From assembly GCA_905250115.1 (NCBI GenBank), contig CAJNOI010000285.1, positions 25,406-89,405 on the forward strand: 64,000 nucleotides of DNA, read 5' to 3'. The notes beneath the pieces are model-generated. The model saw only the letters and a program-made list of their open reading frames with translations, was not told the origin of the DNA and made no database searches. Positions 52,306 through 62,914 of this stretch are shown piece after piece; position 1 is the stretch's first letter, and each line of letters begins with the position of its first letter. Source of the stretch: Adineta steineri. Its lineage: Eukaryota > Rotifera > Eurotatoria > Adinetida > Adinetidae. The position numbers and the translations under genes were made by a program.

Positions 52306-52366
52306 AAATGTGCGTGGATGTCGTTATGATCGATGTTGATGTCACTCACACCCATACCCTCAGTTT
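52306..52366. repeat. Telomere-like fold-back tract
   Basis: G-rich arm GTGCGTGGATGTCG, a spacer, then C-rich arm CACTCACACCCATACCCTCAG. It abuts the broken end of the GPCR-like fragment. Confidence 0.6.
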
Positions 52367-52700
52367 ATAGTCTTACATTTATGTGTAAGTTATTCCTTTT
52401 TTATTTTTTACAACTTTGCCTCTTTTTTGATTGTTTTACTCCATGATTGCTATTTAAGGTAAATTTTTCTTATTTTATTACAGTAAATATTCTCATAAAG
52501 AATTAGAAACATAGATCTGTCTGAGAAGGTTGTCTATACACATACGTATGTGTCTGTATTACTTTATCAGTTGGCTTTCTCTATTACGTTTTAATTATGT
52601 ACATAGTTGTTCTCTGTATCTACTCGCGAGCCACTAGAAAATAGAATTAATTTAAAAATAAGTGAACAATATATTCTTTTATTAATTTATCAACTGTTCG

Positions 52701-55349
52701 TTATAATTTCTTTTTTATAATTTCGATACTATCTTTCGCAATTTTTATATGAGGATGAGTTGGAGGTAATACACGTTGCCATATGTCCAGAGCGCGTTCA
52801 TAATATGATTGTGCTTTCGAATAGTCTTTCATATTATAATACACACCACCGGTATTGTTGTATGAAGTAGCCAACAAAGGATGATTTGAAGGAACAGTTT
52901 TTTGTAGAATTTCAAGTGCTTTTTCGTAAAATAAAAGAGCTTTCGAGTACTCCCGCGTATTGCAATACGCCAACCCAATGTTGTTGTATGAAGTAGTCAA
53001 ATCAGGTTGATTTGAAGGAACAGTCTTTTGTTGAATACTAAGTGCTTGTTCGTAAAATGAAAGTGCTTTCGAGTACTCTCCCATCTTGTCATACACCAAA
53101 CCGATGTTATTGTATGAAGCAGCCAATGAAGGATGATTTGATGGAAGAGTTTTTTGTAGAATTTCAAGTGCTTTTTCGTGAAATGAGAGAGCTTTCGAGT
53201 ACTCCCGCGTATTATAATACGCTAATCCAATGTTGTTGTATGAAGTAGCCAAATCAGGTTGACTTGAAGCAGCAGTCTTTTGTTGAATACTAAGTGCTTG
53301 TTCGTAATATGAAAGTGCTTCCGAGTACTCTCCCATCTTGTCATACACCAAACCGATGTTGTTGTATGAAATAGCCAAATCCGGATGATTTGATGGAAGA
53401 GTTTTTTGTAGAATTTCAAGTGCTTTTTCGCGAAATGAAAGAGCTTTCGAGTACTCTCCCATGTTGCTATACACACCACTGATGTTGTTGTATGAAGTAG
53501 CCAATGTATGATGATAGTAGGGAAGACTTTTTTGTAAAATTTCAAGCGCGTTGTCGTAAAATGAAAGTGCTTTCGAGTACTCTCCTATCTTGTCATACAC
53601 CAAACCGATATTGGTGTATGACTGCGCAAAATCAGGATGGTTTGAGGGAAGAATTTTTTGTCGAATGCCAAGTGCTTTTTTGTGAGATGAAAGTGCTTTC
53701 AAGTACTCTCCCATCTTGTTATGCATACTACCGATGTTGTAATATGAAGTAGCCAATTCAGGAGGATTTAAAGGAAAAGCTTTTTCTTGAATTTCAAGTG
53801 CTTTTTCGTGAAATGAAAGTGCTTTCGAGTATTCTCCCATACTTTCATACACGTTGCCGATGTTGTTGTATGAAGTAGCCAGTTTAGGATGATTTAAAGG
53901 AAGAGTTTTTTGTTGAATTTCAGCTCGTTGTTCAAAATACCAAATAGCCTTTTCATAATCACCTTGATTCCAATGGACACCTCCAAGCTGATTATAATAA
54001 TGCTGCTTTTCACTCTCATCAGATGTCTGTTTGAGTAATACATTATAAAGTTCTTCAGCCTTATTAAATTGACCGATTTCAATCAATAAACCACCCAATC
54101 TCTGCCATGCAGTGCCACCACCAGCTTCTTCTCGTATGCGATCAGTAAGTAATCGCAATTGTTGATCATCATCTGATGTCAATTGTAATTCAACTTGATA
54201 AAGTTGATTGTTATTATCCATTCGTTTAATTGCAACCAGTCGAAAGACAGTGTGCATCGAGAAGAGAATTTCATCTTCTTCTCTAAAATAGCTCAGATCA
54301 GCGATGGCGGCAAATGGTGCTGATTTTATAGAAGGATCAATAGACATAATAAATAGAATGCCGACCGTCTCCGCATTTCCCGACGCACTTAAAGTAAATA
54401 TGAGAGGTATGTCTTGGTCTGTACTAGTGGACAAAAAGTTGTTGAAAGACAATAAACCACCTTTTGTTTTTTGTAGTTTTTCAAAATTTGTTTTGGATAG
54501 ACCTTGTCCTCGATAAACTAAAAATGGTTTGCCATGATAACTATTAACCTGTTGTTGGTGTAGTTGTTGAATTTGAAGATGAAGATCATGAATAAAGAAA
54601 CCTAGATTAATAATGGTATCACCTTCCATAGAGCGAAGACTATCGTTGAGCATAGAATAAATAAATGATGGGTAAGTATACCACCAAATAGCTGATTGAA
54701 CACTGTATTCTTTTTCAAATCGGTCAATATTGTCTGACGACTCGGGATTATTCTGACGACAGTAAGTAATAAAGTCCTTGATGGCCTGGCTATTATGTTC
54801 CATATTAAGAAGAATTTCTTTGAATAGCTGAGTGTACATAAATGTTGGATCCAATTGGTTTAAATTATCAGTTGAAGCTATTTCATTTATTGGAATAAAA
54901 CTCACAGCAATTGAGTCTTGATGGTACTGTTTAATACCCAATTGTAATCCTTTGCATAAGTCATCGACGTTGGTATGGACACTCTTGATTTTTTGCGATT
55001 TTTTTATCAATGTTTCAGGTAGGATTTTAGTATCATTAAAGATATAAATACTATGCAGCTGAGGAATATTATTGATGAGGGGCATTATTTCTTGAGACAT
55101 AGTATCCTTGACAACGAGAAAAGACTTGATGTCTTCTTGAGCATCTGTAAGGTAATCGATACATTCATCTCGTTGTCTAAAGACATTCACATTGTCGGTG
55201 ATGGTTCGTGTTTGTATCATACTATTTTCATAATCTGTGTTAGTTTGATCCGCACCCTCATCTAACCAGAGAAGTGAAAAATTTCGGACCATCCGTCGCC
55301 TTTGTTGAATAGCATCCGATGATATTATGGTCGTTTTGTTGTTATTCAT
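52701..55349 (-). CDS. ADP-ribosyltransferase / TPR fusion protein, ten-repeat type
   Basis: Single exon, 882 residues from the first in-frame ATG (MNNNKTTIISSD); the open frame extends further upstream without an ATG. The N-terminal region (about 20-190) matches the protein at 37379-39769. The ART domain has Arg in LVYRGQGLSK (about 276), STS in FLSTSTDQ (about 308) and the canonical Arg-specific Glu-Asp-Glu in EEDEILFSM (about 356). From about residue 450 are ten TPRs of exactly 42 residues with the core SYNNIGLVYDKMGEYSKALS and a PSNHPDLAT linker, like kinesin light chain. Probably a cytosolic NAD-dependent modifier with a TPR partner-selection arm. Repeats 6-7 and 8-9 form a recently duplicated pair at protein and DNA level. 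The intact ExE contrasts with the Lys-Glu-Glu of the paralogue. Confidence 0.93.
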   Translation of the reverse strand: MNNNKTTIISSDAIQQRRRMVRNFSLLWLDEGADQTNTDYENSMIQTRTITDNVNVFRQRDECIDYLTDAQEDIKSFLVVKDTMSQEIMPLINNIPQLHSIYIFNDTKILPETLIKKSQKIKSVHTNVDDLCKGLQLGIKQYHQDSIAVSFIPINEIASTDNLNQLDPTFMYTQLFKEILLNMEHNSQAIKDFITYCRQNNPESSDNIDRFEKEYSVQSAIWWYTYPSFIYSMLNDSLRSMEGDTIINLGFFIHDLHLQIQQLHQQQVNSYHGKPFLVYRGQGLSKTNFEKLQKTKGGLLSFNNFLSTSTDQDIPLIFTLSASGNAETVGILFIMSIDPSIKSAPFAAIADLSYFREEDEILFSMHTVFRLVAIKRMDNNNQLYQVELQLTSDDDQQLRLLTDRIREEAGGGTAWQRLGGLLIEIGQFNKAEELYNVLLKQTSDESEKQHYYNQLGGVHWNQGDYEKAIWYFEQRAEIQQKTLPLNHPKLATSYNNIGNVYESMGEYSKALSFHEKALEIQEKAFPLNPPELATSYYNIGSMHNKMGEYLKALSSHKKALGIRQKILPSNHPDFAQSYTNIGLVYDKIGEYSKALSFYDNALEILQKSLPYYHHTLATSYNNISGVYSNMGEYSKALSFREKALEILQKTLPSNHPDLAISYNNIGLVYDKMGEYSEALSYYEQALSIQQKTAASSQPDLATSYNNIGLAYYNTREYSKALSFHEKALEILQKTLPSNHPSLAASYNNIGLVYDKMGEYSKALSFYEQALSIQQKTVPSNQPDLTTSYNNIGLAYCNTREYSKALLFYEKALEILQKTVPSNHPLLATSYNNTGGVYYNMKDYSKAQSYYERALDIWQRVLPPTHPHIKIAKDSIEIIKKKL

Positions 55350-57409
55350 GGATGCGTTTGATGATAAAGAAGTTCTTGAATAGGATCCTGATCCACTCGT
55401 TTGGTCTAATTTATAATTTGATGTTGAATATAAGCTTAGTAGTGGTGTTTTTTTCAGTCTTTTCCAGCATGCAAAATGTGTATATATTTTTCTCAAGACT
55501 CAATGAGAAACTTCAACCAGTTACTTTTAAAAATACCGTTGTGAAAAGCGAGAAACAGATCAGTACAAATAAATTTCTTAACAATGTTTGCGATAGAACG
55601 AGCTTATTTCGTTTTATCGTTATTCTTCCCAACCTTTCTGGTTTTATCTATGCAATCATTTCAGTAATTCAATATACCACCTACACTTTATCATTTAAAT
55701 GAAAATAAAAATCGATTCACTCAGTGAATGTTGCTTCTCTTTATCATAGATTGTTTTGTTGTTAAATGGCCGCAAGAAATTTGTTAGAACAAAAGAACTA
55801 TATCAGTAAACGAGAAATAGTTATCAATTTAAGAATATCGTAGGAACGATTCTACTGTACAATGTCGATCGAAAATAAAAGTGTCGAAAACGTTATAAAG
55901 TCAAATAAAATGACGAAAAAGAAGAACATTGAATAATAAAAATGTAGAAAAACAAGAAAATCCAAAATACATATTTGATAACAATCAAAACTTTTACAGC
56001 GCCACTCACACCCACGTCTTTTAACTAATATATTGTCTACGATATGGTATATAGAACTGTACATGACTATAAGAAATTGAATGTTTTTTTCTCTCGTACT
56101 GGTATAAATTTTTAAGATTTTTATTACATGGTACTGATATTAATTTACGTCTAATTATATTTTCAATATTCTATCTGCTTCTCGTGATCGTAAAAACGAT
56201 TCGATGATACTATTTACTTCTGCTCAAAGAAAACAAATTATCGACAAGAAGAAATATTACCGATACTCAGTTATTAAATGAACAATATTTGTTAACAATT
56301 GAATATCAATATCTCAGGGCAAAGACAACGGCACTGTAAACAGCCTTAAACGGTAGAAAATCGGTTCCAAAACGTAGTCGTAATCCGTCGATCCAGAAAT
56401 GTATAGAAATAAGGGGAAATACGACTAAAAATAAGGCAGTAAAACGCCGTTCCTGACAGCCGGAATGGTTAACATGGATATGGACGATATTACTGTTGTT
56501 GAAGTTTTATTAAATGTTAGACTTTTTATGAATTTATTTTCGATTGCTCTCATAGGTGGAGGAGCATGTGTCTATGTCATATGTATGCTCCCTTTAAATA
56601 CTAAATTTTCTTTTTTGTAATATTAAATAAATAAGATCTCATTATTACTACTATATCATATGTTTATATAAAAAAACGACTTTTGACATGTATACGAATA
56701 TATTGAGAATCCTTAATACGTAGAAATAGTGAAATAACAAGTCACAGAATGATGAATGACTAACAGAATAGAGAGAAAAGAGTAGATACAATGTTGCATT
56801 CATAGCTTCTATCCTAATACCATGTCTGGCATTAGAGTACTTAATATAAAGTCAATTACGGCTTAAATATTTCAAAGCCTTATCATCCGTATTATGGCAT
56901 GATATATCTGTTACCATAAAGAATTGTGAAGATGATAAACCTCTCCGTTTATTCGTAGAAAATCACACGTTATATATAGAGCGATGAATATCAAACACTA
57001 AAAACTATCTCAATGGGTGAACAAAGAAAACGAGATGAGAAAAGTCCTATCACATACGACAACATAAAAGGAGAAATCCATAAAGAAGAACGAAAGGGAA
57101 ACAACCAACAGACAAATAATGAGTCACACGATAGATGATATGTACATATGTAATTGCAGAACGAAAGAAAATATACATATGACGATATGAAACAAATGGT
57201 GATAACACCAGCTAACAGAATGCAGATTTTCTTTCATTTTCTCATGTACTACTGATATCATTCAGTATTTAAGAAGTGAATATTGTGAAGAGAAACATGA
57301 TTCTTGTTTTATGAAAGAACAGGAATAAAGAATATAGAGGAGTGATAATAATCTGTACACATTTATTCATCAAACAGTCTCCTGCATCGTCGAACAAAAA
57401 CAAATTACA
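55350..57409. other. Intergenic, mostly AT-rich
   Basis: No gene recognised. It contains a GC-richer block at 56328-56450 with partly complementary ends (CGGCACTGTAAACAGCCTTA and TAAGGCAGTAAAACGCCG) and an isolated C-rich CACTCACACCCACG run near 56003. Confidence 0.4.
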
Positions 57410-57937
57410 ATGCAAATCATGAATAAAATGATTTCTTGTGTCATCATTTTGATTACAGCATTATATATATCACAGAGTGATGCAATTCAACGTCCCACTT
57501 TCATTGATCGTCTCAATCATTTGATCAACAAACGTTCGACTGAAGCTAGTACTTGTCTTACCAACGCATTTAATGATTACAAACAGGCTGTTCAAAGAGC
57601 GCTTCTAAAGCATAATACTGATATTCAGACAGAACTTCAAAAGCACAATACTCATCAGAGAGAACTTCGAAGGTACAATCATGCTCTTAAACAAGCACTT
57701 CAAAAGTACAATACTACTATTGATGCTTGTAATACTCCTCCTCCTCCTACTACTGCGGTTGCTTGTATTAATTCTGGTGCTTGTACTCGTGATGCTGACT
57801 GTTGTGATCGTAGGTGCACTACTATTGATCCTTCTCCTCCTATTCCTCCTGCTGGTAGTTATTATATCTGTGGTCCCCCTCGTATTCCTTGTGATGGTAA
57901 TAGTTATTGTGTTTGTGGTGCTCCTGATTCTCGCTGA
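57410..57937 (+). CDS. Secreted protein with coiled coil and C-terminal Cys-rich domain
   Basis: 175 residues, one exon. It begins with a signal peptide (hydrophobic core ISCVIILITALYISQS, likely cut after about residue 25). A charged helical region follows with repeated Lys-His/Tyr-Asn-Thr units (LLKHNTDIQ, LQKHNTHQ, LQKYNTTID). After a Pro run comes a Cys-rich tail: CINSGACTRDADCCDRRC, then YYICGPPRIPCDG and CVCG. The C-x5-C-x5-CC-x3-C spacing recalls small disulfide-knot modules in secreted proteins, but the family is not identified. I do not assign a function. A second ATG three codons in (MNKMISC) could also start it. Confidence 0.72.
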   Translation: MQIMNKMISCVIILITALYISQSDAIQRPTFIDRLNHLINKRSTEASTCLTNAFNDYKQAVQRALLKHNTDIQTELQKHNTHQRELRRYNHALKQALQKYNTTIDACNTPPPPTTAVACINSGACTRDADCCDRRCTTIDPSPPIPPAGSYYICGPPRIPCDGNSYCVCGAPDSR

Positions 57938-58781
57938 ATCAACTAGGTATGTTGTCCCACTATAGAGTTTCGATGGTAATCTATTGTGCTTGTTTCTTTG
58001 TAGGACGCATGTTGGTACAAACACAAATCAATATCAGAAATCCTACATTGCTATCAACCATTATCAACGTAAGAAAACATTATCAGTTAGTTAACTTCTT
58101 TCTTTTATCTTGTCGTATCATTTACCTCCTCCGCATATATTCTTGCTTATTATTTCTCTTTATCTTTTCTGATTTTTTCATAATTATATATTTCAATAAA
58201 ATAAACGTTGAAAACATATTCTACTTTGCTTCCTGAAAACAAACCAAATATTTACAATAAATATCAGCAACGTCTCATTATCAGTATCAGCACAAAAACT
58301 ATGATGATAGACTTTGACTTTGTTCTAGAGTGTCTCATCGGACAGCAGATTACCATGTATTGATCTTCATTTCAATAGGAAAGAATAATAAATCCTTCGA
58401 TGTTTCAAGCAAAAGTCTATCTCTTAAAAATACAATGATTTTTTTTTGATTTGATATTCGATTGTGTACTCTTGTCAGCTGTTATCTAAACTGAACAACT
58501 AATAGACACTATCGAGTAAAAGCTTCATTCAAATTTAAAATAAGTTCTCTACTGAAAAGAGCAAATTATCTTCATAAAATTGACTCACTCAAACTGTCTT
58601 TTCAATAATTATCAAAAGTCAACATTTCTTAAGGGTGTGAGTGTAAGTATCAGTCTTTTCTCTTTGCACATCAATACTCACCCACACCTTCAAATATATA
58701 TAGTTTATAACGAAATAATATTTGAAAAAGAATCAATTGTATGAATTTATTTTAAATAGTTTCTTCATTTATATGATTTTC
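57938..58781. other. Intergenic between secreted protein and permease
   Basis: Presumed 3' regions of two convergent genes. A CTAG/GTATG donor-like and TTTGTAG/G acceptor-like pair at about 57950-58003 could be a 3' UTR intron. A fold-back tract lies at 58631-58693. Confidence 0.4.
58631..58693. repeat. Telomere-like fold-back tract
   Basis: AAGGGTGTGAGTGTAAG, a spacer of about 25 bases, then AATACTCACCCACACCTTC. The arms are well matched. Confidence 0.65.
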
Positions 58782-60922
58782 TTATAATAATTTTTGTCGA
58801 TTCCATTGGGTCCATGCTATCGCAGGTACATCATCGGGTTCTGTTTCCGGCTGTTTTACCCAACGTCGTCGTTGAGCAAATTCGAAGCAACCAAAGAAAA
58901 CTGCTAACATCAAATAAGCAACAGTAAATTTCCAACCATCATCATCAGGTTGTTCTTTCAAAATTCGAAAACGTGGGGCATTAATTAAACCCCTAAATGA
59001 AAACTTTGCTGCTAATATAGACCATATAGCTGCTCGAATAAATTTTCTATCAATCATATACATAAATATAGCTGTTAAAAATATACATTGAAGAACACTT
59101 CCACTAGAAAAATTTAAAAGACCAGGATATGAAAAGGTCTTTATATGTGCAGTAACATTACGATTAAAATCCGCATCAGGAACAACAAATTCTCTATAAG
59201 CACCTGAAACACCATCTATTATTGTATCTTTAGTCCAATCAGCTATAATAGGCATAATACCAAGAAGAAATGCTGGATAATGACGTTGTGGTGTTATTGC
59301 AAGTGTCTCAGAATAAATAACCAAACCAATAAATATCTAAATTTATTTTTAAACATTCTCTTTTGTTAGAAAAAAAAAGTCAAATTTTAATTTTAAATTA
59401 AATACTAACAATAATTGGATTGACTGAAACAATAGTAATAACTGATAGTAGTAATGCATGGATACCAAAAAAACATATTGGTAAGAAGGCAATACCATTA
59501 GCTATTGAATAAGCTTGTTTAGCACCCATTTTCTTAAAAGCTGGATGACCAATAAATGCTAAATAAAAAAAAGAACTTTGTCATACAAAATTCTTCAATT
59601 TTTCTTACTTGTCATTCCAAGAATTGATCCAGAAAAACTTCCGATTAATGTTCCAATTCCATCTACAAACATTGATTCACGAGTTGGATAAAAATCTCCA
59701 GCTCTTTTAGCTGATTCAACACATTGTATTGTTCCAATAGCAATTGATATAGCCGTTGGAATTACTGTTGATAAATATGAAGTTATTTCATGTATATGTG
59801 CAAACATTTCTTGAATTGGAAATACTAATGGATAACGTTTAATAATTGCTACTGCTTCTTTTACGTCACTTCCATGATTTAATGATGTTGCCCATCCAAA
59901 AATAGTACCAACAACAAGTCCAACAAATGCAAATGGAACTGGACCAAATTTAACTAAAATTTAAAAAATAATTGAAAAATATTTCTCTTTTCCTTTTCCT
60001 TCAAAATCTACCTCCAGCAAAGTAACCAAGCATAACTATTGCAAATGGAATAAATGATACAATCGGTGATGCGGCTACTGGTAAATATTCATTTAATGCT
60101 AAATAAGTAAATCCAATACCAGATATCGATGAAAGAAGTGCCACACTAGGTGTATTTCGTCGAATAAATTCTCCAACAAAACATAATACAAGAAGAATAA
60201 TTCCTGTCATGAAATTGCTTGCCAATGCCACATGCCATGCTAAGTTTTGACATGTATGTGGATCATTACGACTCTTCATACAACTGGAATAAGTTGGTAA
60301 TATTATACTGAAAATAAATGCAACTAAAAAAAAGATAAACAAATTTATTTTATTACTCAGAAAGAAACAATAGTTTATCTTACATGCTCCTGGTGTATTT
60401 ATTCCATAGGGCATTGTACATACATCACCACGATTTTCTCTATAAGCAAGTTTTCTTGCCATATATACATAATATAAATTTCCCCACAACATCGATAGTG
60501 ATACACTAAATAAAAATAAAACAATATTTATTTGTTTTTTATTAAATTGATTTTTACCCAGGAATAATTTTTCCATAGATAAGTTCATCATTAAATACAA
60601 TTTTAAGAGCAAGAATAATAGCTACTAATGTTGATAAATTATTCACAAATAAAGCAATAAATCCATCGATATCACCAACAGCAAACAATGGAAATTTCGG
60701 ATTGGGTCGAAATGCACTGATCCATTCTTTTGGATGAAATGTAAATAATGTTTTTACTTCTTGTCTTAATTGATTATAAGGTAAATCCATCATTTCAGTA
60801 AAATTAACATGATTATTTGCTTGTATTGTAGGTCTCACAGTGACAGCAGATTCACCAATAATTGAAGGTAAATGTTCTGTTGTATTAAACGAAGTCATCT
60901 CAATAGTATCTGTTGAAGCCAT
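58782..60922 (-). CDS. NCS2 (AzgA-like) xanthine/uracil/adenine permease
   Basis: Six exons (60922-60558, 60505-60384, 60323-60012, 59953-59609, 59558-59410, 59336-58782) give 615 residues with matching phases. A cytosolic N-terminus of about 85 residues precedes about 12-14 membrane helices. Family marks are NNLSTLVAIILALK in the first helix, the half-helix motif MPYGINTPGAFAFI typical of AzgA-like NCS2 carriers, the SISGIGFTYLALNEYLPVAA core, and IAIGTIQCVESAKRAGDFYP with DGIGTLIGSFSGSILG, the substrate-site helix of this family. These carriers co-transport purine or pyrimidine bases with H+ or Na+. Animals more often carry SLC23, so the closer likeness to the microbial AzgA branch suggests horizontal acquisition or an old retained lineage. 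Introns are short, and their presence means any transfer is old. The ATG lies 23 bases after a TTTATATAG acceptor-like site. Confidence 0.92.
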
Positions 60923-61403
60923 CTCTATAGTATGTATTTCTGACTATATAAAAAAAGATATAAAAAGAAGTAATATACAATATCTTTTCACTATTTATAC
61001 TAAGATGTGAATATAATAACATCTCATAATAGAAGAAGAACGAATGTAAATATTTTATATATAATACGAAGACATATTCTTGTTAAATGTAAGAAGTTAT
61101 TATTAAAGATGTTTTTATTATTGTGTTATTGAAAGATAAAAAAGATAACAACTAAAGAAAAAGAAGGATCTTTGTATTTTCGTAGAAAACTTCTAATGAT
61201 GTATTTCTGCGTGGTCTCTTTTTATATTATGATACAGCAAATAACATCATTAATTATTTATAAATGACTTATATTAATTTATTATTTTTCTTGTTAAAAT
61301 ATTTTTATAGATATCAAACATATAATGAGTTGAATAGAAATAAAAGGAAAAAAGCGTCATCTATCGAAATATCAAACTTAAATACAGAGCTATACAACTC
61401 ATT
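60923..61403. other. Upstream region of the permease gene
   Basis: AT-rich; probably holds the promoter. No element recognised. Confidence 0.4.
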
Positions 61404-61460
61404 TGAGTGTGTGGATGAGAACGAAAGAGAAAAAGAGACACTTAGACCCACACTCACTGT
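61404..61460. repeat. Telomere-like fold-back tract
   Basis: GAGTGTGTGGATGAGAACG, then AGAGAAAAAGAGACACTTAG and CCCACACTCACTG. The internal AAAAAGAGACACTTA string recurs in the tract at 62814-62914, showing that the two share more than their arms. Confidence 0.65.
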
Positions 61461-61642
61461 ATACGTGCTGAAAAATAATCTGCGCGCATCTGTATCCACC
61501 TCTGTGCATAAAAGAAAAAACTTATTCTCCGTCTTTTTGGACGAGCAAAAAATAATCTTTATCGTCCTCTAAGGCAAGATAAGATACTCTCGGTCTCTCT
61601 CCGACCACGAAAAAACAACCTTTTTTCGTAGAATGCTCGATG

Positions 61643-61712
61643 TGCGTGAGAGTGTGAGTGCGAGTGTTGGTTAATGCCAACAAAATATACTCTCATATCC
61701 ACACCCACACGA
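61643..61712. repeat. Telomere-like fold-back tract
   Basis: GTGCGTGAGAGTGTGAGTGC, a spacer, then CTCTCATATCCACACCCACACG. Same G-arm then C-arm order. Confidence 0.65.
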
Positions 61713-61848
61713 TCAAGATTTGTTTGATTGATAGCAGTGTTTCGACACTATGATAGCAGCCTGCGTTATCAGCTCGCAAATATGCATATTTGAGATTAAG
61801 ATCTAAATAATTATAAAATATTTTATTAAAAGAAGAACACATCGTTAA

Positions 61849-62087
61849 TCATAGCGTATACAATTCGACATATGTACTTTGTTTTTTCAATCGTTTAAAT
61901 ATGTCGAGTATTATCGTGATTACAGCACGGTTATTTTGAGTACATTGATCAAATACGTGTACAAATATTCGATGTTGAAATGAACGATCTGATGATGAAG
62001 TGGGAGGAGATTCCAGAACTGATGATGTTGATTCAGTTTTCTGTACGCCAATTAAATATGCAATATGCCAAGGTAAACTACGTTCAG
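61849..62087 (-). CDS. Orphan C-terminal exon of an unidentified gene
   Basis: A 239 bp open stretch preceded by a TATTTATATAG acceptor reads LPWHIAYLIGVQKTESTSSV, a Ser/Pro stretch, then FQHRIFVHVFDQCTQNNRAV and a basic end with TGA. It is entered with one base carried from a previous exon (phase 1). No partner exon is visible just upstream (62088-62665). It may be the last exon of the broken F-box-like gene at 62915-63748 or of a lost gene. The product is unknown. Confidence 0.4.
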
Positions 62088-62665
62088 CTATATAAATAGA
62101 AACATTATTTAAAAAATAAAAACTTCACTGGTTCAATTAGATCAGTAGAGCTCTTTCTTATTAGCTATTGAATGGGTAATATTTTGTATAATTACTTCCT
62201 TGAAACTACTTGAATCTCTAACGTATATGTTATTCTCATTACAACTTTAACAGCGACTATAAGGCATTACTCCTGTATAATTCGATCATATCAAGATCTT
62301 TCATCGATACTAGAGGACTATCTGGTCAAAGTACCCAGGTCGAACAACCCGGCTCGGAACTGATCGGCTCGGGCGACTTCCTGACGCAGTGTTCCGGATC
62401 GGAAACTCTCGAGGGTATTCATAAAAATAGTCGGGAAAATAACCTGCACTTTCCATTGTATACCCGGAAACCTAGAGAAACTCTACAGATCTTGAAAAAC
62501 TTTTGCGACTATTCGGTAATAAACTTTTCCGTGTTGATTTCCCTAATAACACGTGTTCTGTGAGTTTTTAGAAGAACGCTTGGGTACTACGAGACTTGTC
62601 TTATTTTCTTAGACTGTACTTTCATCATGTATGCGTGACATCTGTTTATGTCAAATTTATCAAGT
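62088..62665. other. Region with an unexplained GC-rich block
   Basis: Positions about 62325-62420 are markedly GC-rich for this window (CCCGGCTCGGAACTGATCGG, GGATCGGAAACTCTCGAGGG), with CGGCTCGG repeated. No protein or RNA gene recognised. Confidence 0.35.
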
Positions 62666-62813
62666 TCAAGAGTGATTAGCGTCACATGCTTGAAGAAAAG
62701 CAAAGACCACTCTTTCGTTTAGTTTTATGATATAGAGATCTTGATCAGCTGTTGTAACTGACTTTGCATAGAAAAGACAAGATAGAAAAAAGATATTTTG
62801 AAAATAAATGAAT

Positions 62814-62914
62814 TTGGGTGTGAGTGTGGGTATGGGAAATGTAAGTTGAATTTGTAGGAGAATGGGTGTGGGTGAGGATGAAACAGAAAAAGAGACACTT
62901 ACACCCACACCCTC
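62814..62914. repeat. Telomere-like fold-back tract interrupting an F-box-like gene
   Basis: The G-rich part has GGGTGTGAGTGTGGGTATGG and AATGGGTGTGGGTGAGG; the C-rich arm is CTTACACCCACACCCTC. It adjoins the F-box-like reading frame, which continues through it by chance as a Val/Ser/Pro run. Confidence 0.75.

Noticed and set aside
57605-58024. 139-residue minus-strand frame and the 94-residue plus frame at 57681
   Set aside because: Both are shadows of the secreted-protein gene; the plus frame at 57410 has the signal peptide and ordered cysteines.
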